Part shown: in pieces, positions 52,457 to 57,796 of the stretch
Layout: each line of letters begins with the position of its first letter
Numbering within the stretch: position 1 is the first letter of the stretch
Assembly: GCA_021405315.1 (NCBI GenBank)
Contig: QWIH01000022.1
Location: 1 to 57,796 of the forward strand
From: Leptolyngbya sp. PLA1
Lineage (GTDB): Bacteria; Planctomycetota; Phycisphaerae; Phycisphaerales; UBA1924
DNA length: 57,796 bases
Reading direction: 5' to 3'
Notes under the pieces: generated by a model
Told to the model about the DNA's origin: nothing
The model's database searches: none
The model's input: the letters and a program-made list of their open reading frames with translations, nothing else
Translations under genes and position numbers: made by a program

Positions 52457-54433
52457 ATGCCCAGAGATATCCCCGTCGGCAACGGTGATCTCCTCATCAC
52501 CTTCGACCGGCTCTACCGCGTTCGAGACATCTACTACCCCCACGTTGGCAAGTACGACCACACCGACGGGCATGTCCAGCGCTTCGGGGTCTGGGCGGAC
52601 GGGCGCTTCGCCTGGATCGAGGACGCGGGCTGGACCCGTCACATCGCCTACCGCCCCGACACGCTCGTCACCGATGTCCGCCTGCGCCACGACGGGCTGG
52701 GCCTCGAAATCACCTGCAGCGATGCCGTCGATTTCCACGAGCCCGTCTACTTCCGCCGCGCCGTCATCAAGGACCTCACGGGCAGAGACCGCGACGTCCG
52801 CGTCTTCATGCACTGGGACCTCTCCATCCGGGGCTCCCCCGTCGGCGACACCGCCAACTACGACCCCGCCACCTCCGCCGTCGTCGTCTACAAGGACGAC
52901 TCCTACTTCCTCTTCAACGCCTGCGACGAGAACAAGTGCGGGATCGACAACTGGGCCATCGGCACCAAGCGCGTCCGCGGCGCGGAGGGGACCTGGCGCG
53001 ACGCCGAGGACGGCCAGCTCGGCCGCAACGCCATCTCGCAGGGCTCCGTCGACGCCACCATCGGATACAACCTCCAGGTCCCCGCCTCCGGGTCCGCCTA
53101 CGTCACCTGCTGGCTCGCCTGCGGCAAGTCGTACACCGACGTCAAGGGCCTCAACCAGCGCATCCTCGAAACCGGCCCCGACCGGATGATCGAACGCACC
53201 GCCTCCTACTGGAGGCTCTGGGCAGGCCGAGAGGTCCCCGGCCTCCACTCCCTCCCCGAGCCCGTCCGGAACCTCTACGCCCGCAGCCTCCTGGTCCTCC
53301 GCACCCAGATCGACAACGCCGGCGCCATCATCGCCGCCAACGACTCCGACATCACCCAGTTCGGCGGCGACCACTACTCCTACTGCTGGCCCCGGGACGG
53401 CGCCCTCGTCGCCTACGGCCTGGTCCGCGCGGGCCAGAGCGAGCTCTCCCGGAACTTCTTCCGCTTCTGCGCCCGCGCCATCAGCCGCGACGGCTACTTC
53501 CTCCACAAGTACAACCCCACGGGCGAGCTCGCCTCATCCTGGCATCCCTGGATGCTCGAAGGCCAGCGCATCCTCCCCATCCAGCAGGACGAGACCAGCC
53601 TGGTCCTATGGGCCCTCCGCCGACACTTTGAGACCTTCCGCGACGTCGAGTTCGTCAAGCCTCTCTACCTCCCCCTCGTGGTCCGTCCCGCCGAGTGGAT
53701 CCTCAAGTACCGCGACTCCCACGCCCTCCCCCTCCCGTCCTGGGACCTCTGGGAAGAGCGTCGGGGCATCCACACCTTCACCGTCGCCTCCACCATCGGC
53801 GCCCTCCACGCCGCCGCGGAGTTCGCCGAAGACTTCGGCGAGCCCGACCGCGCCCTCCGCTATCGCGAAGGCGCCGAACGCATGACCCAGGCCATGCGAC
53901 GCTGGATGTGGGACCCCGCCGCGGGCCGCTTCTGCCGAAACGCCGTCGCCAACCCCGGCAACGGCTACACGTTGGACATGACCGCCGACTCCGCCAACTT
54001 CGCACTCTTCGCCATCGCCGGCCTCTCCCCCTTCGACCCCCAGGTTGAGAGCGACCTCTCCAAGACCCGCGACCTCGTCATGGTCCGCACACCCATCGGC
54101 GGCTACGCCCGCTACGTCCACGACTACTACCACCAGGTCGAACGCCAGAACATCGAGGCCGTCCCCGGAAATCCCTGGGTCATCTGCACGCTCTGGCGCG
54201 CCCAGTTCGTCATCGCACGCGCCAAGTCCGAGGCCGACCTCGCCGAAGCCATGGACATCCTCAACTGGTGCGTCGCACGCGCCGAGACCAGCGGCGTCCT
54301 CGCCGAGCAGTTCCACCCCTACACCGGCGAGAGCCTCTCCGTCAGCCCGCTCACCTGGAGCCACGCCACCTTCGTCATCGTGGTCCTCGAATACCTCAGC
54401 AAACTCGAATCGCTCCGAGGCCGGACCGCCTGA
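52457..54433 (+). CDS. Glycoside hydrolase family 15 (glucoamylase-like)
   Basis: 658 residues without a signal peptide. The N-terminal ~270 residues form a beta-sandwich (NGDLLITFDRLYRVRDIYYP) and the rest an alpha/alpha barrel. Substrate-site GGDHYSYCWPRDGALVAYGL, the general acid in LWEERRGIHTFT (~434) and the general base in AEQFHPYTGESLSVSPLTWS (~617) follow bacterial GH15 enzymes. It likely releases glucose from alpha-glucans or trehalose-like sugars in the cytoplasm. ACGGAGG lies upstream. Substrate preference cannot be told. Confidence 0.93.
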   Translation: MPRDIPVGNGDLLITFDRLYRVRDIYYPHVGKYDHTDGHVQRFGVWADGRFAWIEDAGWTRHIAYRPDTLVTDVRLRHDGLGLEITCSDAVDFHEPVYFRRAVIKDLTGRDRDVRVFMHWDLSIRGSPVGDTANYDPATSAVVVYKDDSYFLFNACDENKCGIDNWAIGTKRVRGAEGTWRDAEDGQLGRNAISQGSVDATIGYNLQVPASGSAYVTCWLACGKSYTDVKGLNQRILETGPDRMIERTASYWRLWAGREVPGLHSLPEPVRNLYARSLLVLRTQIDNAGAIIAANDSDITQFGGDHYSYCWPRDGALVAYGLVRAGQSELSRNFFRFCARAISRDGYFLHKYNPTGELASSWHPWMLEGQRILPIQQDETSLVLWALRRHFETFRDVEFVKPLYLPLVVRPAEWILKYRDSHALPLPSWDLWEERRGIHTFTVASTIGALHAAAEFAEDFGEPDRALRYREGAERMTQAMRRWMWDPAAGRFCRNAVANPGNGYTLDMTADSANFALFAIAGLSPFDPQVESDLSKTRDLVMVRTPIGGYARYVHDYYHQVERQNIEAVPGNPWVICTLWRAQFVIARAKSEADLAEAMDILNWCVARAETSGVLAEQFHPYTGESLSVSPLTWSHATFVIVVLEYLSKLESLRGRTA

Positions 54434-54502
54434 TCTCGGGCGGGGTGCCGAGGTTCGGCGGCTTCGCCGAGCCACGCGGAGCCGGGGTTGGCGCGCTGAC
54501 CG

Positions 54503-55306
54503 TCACGGGCACCCGCCTCCGGCGATGGTGTGGACGAGGGCGAGGAGGTCGTCCTGATCTTCATTACCGTCGCGGTTGTAGTCGGCCCAGCGGCCGGTGG
54601 GGTTCTCGCCCCCGGCGAGGACGTTGGCGAGGTAGAGCACGTCGTCCTGGTCGGTGTTGCCATCCCAGTTGAAGTCGCCGTCGCAAAACGAAGCTTCGGG
54701 AGGACTGACGCGGATTGTGAGCGTGGTGTGGCGTGCAGGGTCCGAGGCCGGACGGCTCGGCAGAACCGTCCACCCGTCGGCGCGCACGAAGAACTCGTTC
54801 CCGATTGCAATCCAATACCAGCCCCGATCGAGGACACCATTCTCGCCCGCCAGCGGCGAATTGCACCCTAGGTTGCCATACTCGTCGACCACCATACAGA
54901 TCGGCGGTCGCGGATCGCCAAGCCCCCAGCTCATCCGAATGTCTCCCATGTCGCCGCGCGTAGTGTCGTGTGCGAGTTGCGCACCGAGCGCATTGAACAC
55001 CGCGACAGACGGATAGCCCATGAAGCCAGGGCAGCCCGTCGCTGCACATTGGAACGGCACCGGCGTAAATACCTCGACAAACCCGGCATCGGCCTCGACT
55101 GTCGGCAGTTCGACGAGGAACCACTTGATGTCGTCGCCGGAGTCCAGCAGAATGGGTACTTCGAGCGTCTGAGCCGTCAGCCGCGACCCGAGGTCTGTGT
55201 ACTCCTCGGGTTGGGCGACCGCGATCGGTGCCAACAGCGCGCATGTGCTACACACTAATGACGCAGGTCGTGGCCACAGATGAGAACTTCGCACGTTCAG
55301 GGACAT
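54503..55306 (-). CDS. Secreted protein with C-terminal GC-type dockerin tag
   Basis: 267 residues with a signal peptide (SLVCSTCALLAPIAVAQ). The middle ~165 residues are beta-rich with Cys pairs (PFQCAATGCPGF, PPICMVVDEYGNLGC) and resemble no family known to me. The C-terminal ~60 residues hold DFNWDGNTDQDDVLYLANVL and DYNRDGNEDQDDLLALVHTI and end in GGGCP, the same tail as the 972-aa protein and the M36 peptidase. The start overlaps the upstream peptidase stop by 10 bases, so the two are co-translated. Probably an extracellular partner. Confidence 0.8.
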   Translation of the reverse strand: MSLNVRSSHLWPRPASLVCSTCALLAPIAVAQPEEYTDLGSRLTAQTLEVPILLDSGDDIKWFLVELPTVEADAGFVEVFTPVPFQCAATGCPGFMGYPSVAVFNALGAQLAHDTTRGDMGDIRMSWGLGDPRPPICMVVDEYGNLGCNSPLAGENGVLDRGWYWIAIGNEFFVRADGWTVLPSRPASDPARHTTLTIRVSPPEASFCDGDFNWDGNTDQDDVLYLANVLAGGENPTGRWADYNRDGNEDQDDLLALVHTIAGGGCP

Positions 55307-57796
55307 CCGTCACCTCCGACGTATGAGAGCAGGTCCGCGATATCGGTCTGATCCACGTTCCCGTCATGGTTGAAGTCGGGGTCGATGCACGCGGGGTTGT
55401 CGCCACCCCCAATGACACTGACGAGGTAGGCGACGTCGTCCTGATCCACATTGCCATCGCGGTTCATGTCCGCGTCACAGCAGTCGGCGCAACTGACCAC
55501 TTGGTACACCCTGAGTTCGTCAATACCTCCTTCCACGGCGGTATCGTGGGGCGGGAGGTCCATGAAGTGGAACCGGACCTGGTGGGTCTGGCCGCCCGAG
55601 GGTGCGATGAAGCGTCTCTGCCGCCAGACAGCTGAGGCGTCTCCCCGCGGGAGGGACATGCCTACACCCGAGACCGTTGTGCCATCCCGCACCCAGTCCG
55701 CACGGGCTTCCACGTCGTTGCCGGTATCGGCGCTGTTGACCTTGAGACTCGCGAACCAGTGCTGAAACTCGACGATGGCTGGCGACAGCGCGTCCAGCGG
55801 GATGTTGGGCGAGCGGAGCCACACCCCGTCCTCATCGTTTCCCGATGCGGTGGCGGAGTCGACGTCATCGAGCAGCGCCCCCGCGGCGCTTGGGTTGTGC
55901 TGCTCGGTCATCCAGCACTGGTAGCCCGGTCCCGGCGTGGCGTCGCGCGCCGGGTGAACGGCCCCGCCGCCCGACGGGTCACCACGGAACCAGGCCCCTG
56001 CGGTCGCTGACGACCCGGATACCCATGGGGTCGCCATGCCGATCGCCCACTCCGATGTGCCCGATTCCATGTCTCGGGCAAACACGACTTCGACAACCCC
56101 CGCGGCGACCGCCATGGGTGGCGACGATTTGCTCGCCGCGTTCGGCCCCTCGGTGGTTGCGGTCGCCCACACCTCCCACGCCTGCCGGCAGAGCCCGGGG
56201 CCGATCGTGACTCGGTAGGTTCCCGGTGAGACAAGCTCGGCAGGGCTCGGGAGCCCAAGTATGCAGGGGTCCGGCGCGGCATCCCCGATGACCGACGCGA
56301 CCGGTCTGCTGTTGCCGACCACCAGCACGTCGAACGTGGTGGCTTCGCACGTGTGGATCGCGATGAGCGGCTCGTCGAGCAGGAACACGCTGAGTTCGTC
56401 GTCATTGGTCGGGACGACCTCGAACGATTCGATCACGCCGCAGGCGGCGCCGCCGTTGGGGCTCGAAGCTCCCCACCCCAGTCCACGCTTGGCAAAGGCC
56501 GTCCGCAGCGCCGGAAGATGCACGCCCCCATGCCGCAGGACATCGGCTTGAAGGATCGCATCGCGCGCTTCCACGAAGTTCGGTCGGACGGGGCAAAGCT
56601 TGATTCCCTCCATTACCAGTTGCATCACAAGGTCGTTTGCGCTCCACCCCAACGTCTGCGCAAGTTCGGTGCGACATTCCAGGAGCGACATCGCCCAGAC
56701 AAGCCCGACCGTGTACTCCTCGTCACGGGCACGGCCCGCGACCTCTGGATTTTGCGGCGGCACTTGTGGGGGGTTCTGCCCCTCGGGGTACTCGAGCGGC
56801 TTGGGGCGGGTTGGGTTCGAGCTTGTGCAAGGGTCGATGTGCGCGAACGTAACCGGGTTCTTGGACATGTCGGCGGAGTAGGGGAATCTACGGGCGCCGA
56901 AGTAGTAGTGGCTGATGGGCGGGTCACCGGTCGTCGTGAGGTCATTCTCTCGTGCCGCCCACGCGAACATCGGGTACTCGGCACCCAGATTGTCGTTCGA
57001 CTGCGCGGTCAGGCAGACCGCGAAGAAGTCGGCCCAACCCTCGTGCATGCCGTACGCCTGCTTTGGCCCGCCCGACGATCCCACGAGCAGGCGTGCGACC
57101 ATCGCGTGCGTCAGTTCATGGAAGACCACTCCGCGGTCGAGCGCAGCGGAGCGATCGGGCGTCGGACCCGTCATCACGGCCAACTTCACCTCATATCGTG
57201 CGCCATCTTCAGATCTGCCGTTTAGATAGCCAGCACTCCCGTAGTTGTTTAGCCCGTCGTGGACGCGAATGAACAGCGCATCCCCCACTGGGTTTCCGCC
57301 CCGATCGAAGTTGTCCTCCTGAAAGTTGCCCGCCGCCTCGTTGAACCCAAGCCAATACATTCGATCGTGCCATAGATTTGCGAGGTAGAACACCTGCGCA
57401 ACCGCGCTCTTCAGATTGTCGTCGTTGTCCGGCGGCAAGCTCAGGTTCATCGCAAAATCAAACTCGCGGTCTGCCCCCAAGACCGTCTCGTCTGATGGGA
57501 TGCGACGCACGCGCACATTGTTTCCGCACGTCTGACTCACCGGTGAACCATCGTGGTCACACATGTCTAGCTGCGCTTCATTCAACCACCCAAGAGGGGA
57601 CCACTCCCCAACGTTAGCTGCCGTGACCGTCACCAACTCGCGGCTCGCGGGCGAGAAGTACGTCTCCGTGTCCTGGTTCTGTCCCGACCCGGGCAGGGTC
57701 GCCAACCCCGGCGTGCCCGGCACGGGCGAATCATCCGTATACACGCGGTACGTCACCGGCTCCGGCTGGCAATAGTGCATCGTCAGGTCGTGCGTG
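55297..57796 (-). CDS. M36 (fungalysin)-type metallopeptidase with GC-type dockerin tag (N-terminus beyond window)
   Basis: About 833 visible residues; the frame stays open to the window end, so the N-terminus and propeptide are missing and ATG 57780 is not the true start. The zinc site VVFHELTHAMVARLL (HELTH at 57106-57120) and the downstream Glu in GMHEGWADFFAVCL match M36 peptidases. A C-terminal beta domain (~600-760) is followed by a dockerin-like tail (DMNRDGNVDQDDVAYLVSVI, DFNHDGNVDQTDIADLLSYV, ending GDGCP). It is likely secreted and degrades extracellular protein. The stop overlaps the next gene. Confidence 0.92.
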   Translation of the reverse strand, partial: THDLTMHYCQPEPVTYRVYTDDSPVPGTPGLATLPGSGQNQDTETYFSPASRELVTVTAANVGEWSPLGWLNEAQLDMCDHDGSPVSQTCGNNVRVRRIPSDETVLGADREFDFAMNLSLPPDNDDNLKSAVAQVFYLANLWHDRMYWLGFNEAAGNFQEDNFDRGGNPVGDALFIRVHDGLNNYGSAGYLNGRSEDGARYEVKLAVMTGPTPDRSAALDRGVVFHELTHAMVARLLVGSSGGPKQAYGMHEGWADFFAVCLTAQSNDNLGAEYPMFAWAARENDLTTTGDPPISHYYFGARRFPYSADMSKNPVTFAHIDPCTSSNPTRPKPLEYPEGQNPPQVPPQNPEVAGRARDEEYTVGLVWAMSLLECRTELAQTLGWSANDLVMQLVMEGIKLCPVRPNFVEARDAILQADVLRHGGVHLPALRTAFAKRGLGWGASSPNGGAACGVIESFEVVPTNDDELSVFLLDEPLIAIHTCEATTFDVLVVGNSRPVASVIGDAAPDPCILGLPSPAELVSPGTYRVTIGPGLCRQAWEVWATATTEGPNAASKSSPPMAVAAGVVEVVFARDMESGTSEWAIGMATPWVSGSSATAGAWFRGDPSGGGAVHPARDATPGPGYQCWMTEQHNPSAAGALLDDVDSATASGNDEDGVWLRSPNIPLDALSPAIVEFQHWFASLKVNSADTGNDVEARADWVRDGTTVSGVGMSLPRGDASAVWRQRRFIAPSGGQTHQVRFHFMDLPPHDTAVEGGIDELRVYQVVSCADCCDADMNRDGNVDQDDVAYLVSVIGGGDNPACIDPDFNHDGNVDQTDIADLLSYVGGDGCP

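Overview
This GC-rich window looks like chromosomal DNA of a planctomycete, most likely class Phycisphaerae. The evidence is three secreted proteins ending in tandem EF-hand/dockerin-type motifs with a terminal GG-x-CP tail, a planctomycete-style SecE and L33, many TPR proteins, and a mixture of housekeeping genes (rpsA, valS, tuf, secE, nusG, gcvP, acpP, fabF) with large secreted proteins. Taxonomy is inferred from family resemblance only. The long open frames antisense to rpsA, tuf and gcvP are GC-driven shadows.

Layout. 1-4649 (minus): the first ~1549 residues of an exported RHS/YD-repeat protein that runs off the window. 4995-5878: an ArsR-like winged-helix regulator convergent with a small RyR-domain protein. 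6159-13311: one tightly coupled operon (four ATGA/GTGA overlaps) encoding an LTxxQ-like envelope protein, a secretin, a GspE ATPase, GspC-, GspL- and GspM-like assembly proteins and a TPR lipoprotein. This is a type II secretion core without GspF or pseudopilins. 13482-14475: two overlapping minus-strand genes of unknown function. 14932-17850: a large secreted protein with a C-terminal dockerin tag. 17937-20633: a PHP phosphoesterase convergent with rpsA. 20960-26702: tRNA-Gly, an orphan OppA-OppB pair, an MFS exporter, a small membrane protein and a TPR protein.

26740-34585: valS coupled to a HEGWH lipoprotein, facing the tRNA-Thr / tuf / rpmG / tRNA-Trp / secE / nusG cluster. 34769-41307: YajQ, DinB, gcvP coupled to a YciA-type thioesterase, and an M28-PDZ peptidase. 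41391-45936: a TPR protein fused to two RNA-polymerase alpha-CTD modules, a degenerate amidohydrolase, a MEMO-family protein, a small conserved protein and a CusF-like lipoprotein. 46183-50011: family-4-like uracil-DNA glycosylase, membrane protein, epimerase with a coupled 69-aa protein, pseudo-receiver, DUF1444. 50393-57796: acpP-fabF, an orphan FliN/SpoA protein, a GH15 glucoamylase and two coupled dockerin-tagged secreted proteins, one an M36 metallopeptidase truncated by the window end.

Most notable: (i) the TPR + tandem alpha-CTD protein, which could contact promoter DNA or transcription factors apart from RNA polymerase; (ii) a recurrent TAnnnT hexamer placed 6-9 nt before start codons lacking a Shine-Dalgarno, suggesting leaderless mRNAs; (iii) the split T2SS-like operon alongside dockerin-tagged exported proteins; (iv) secE, whose only ATG lies upstream of tRNA-Trp so its frame runs through the tRNA; and (v) intrinsic terminators embedded inside coding sequences.
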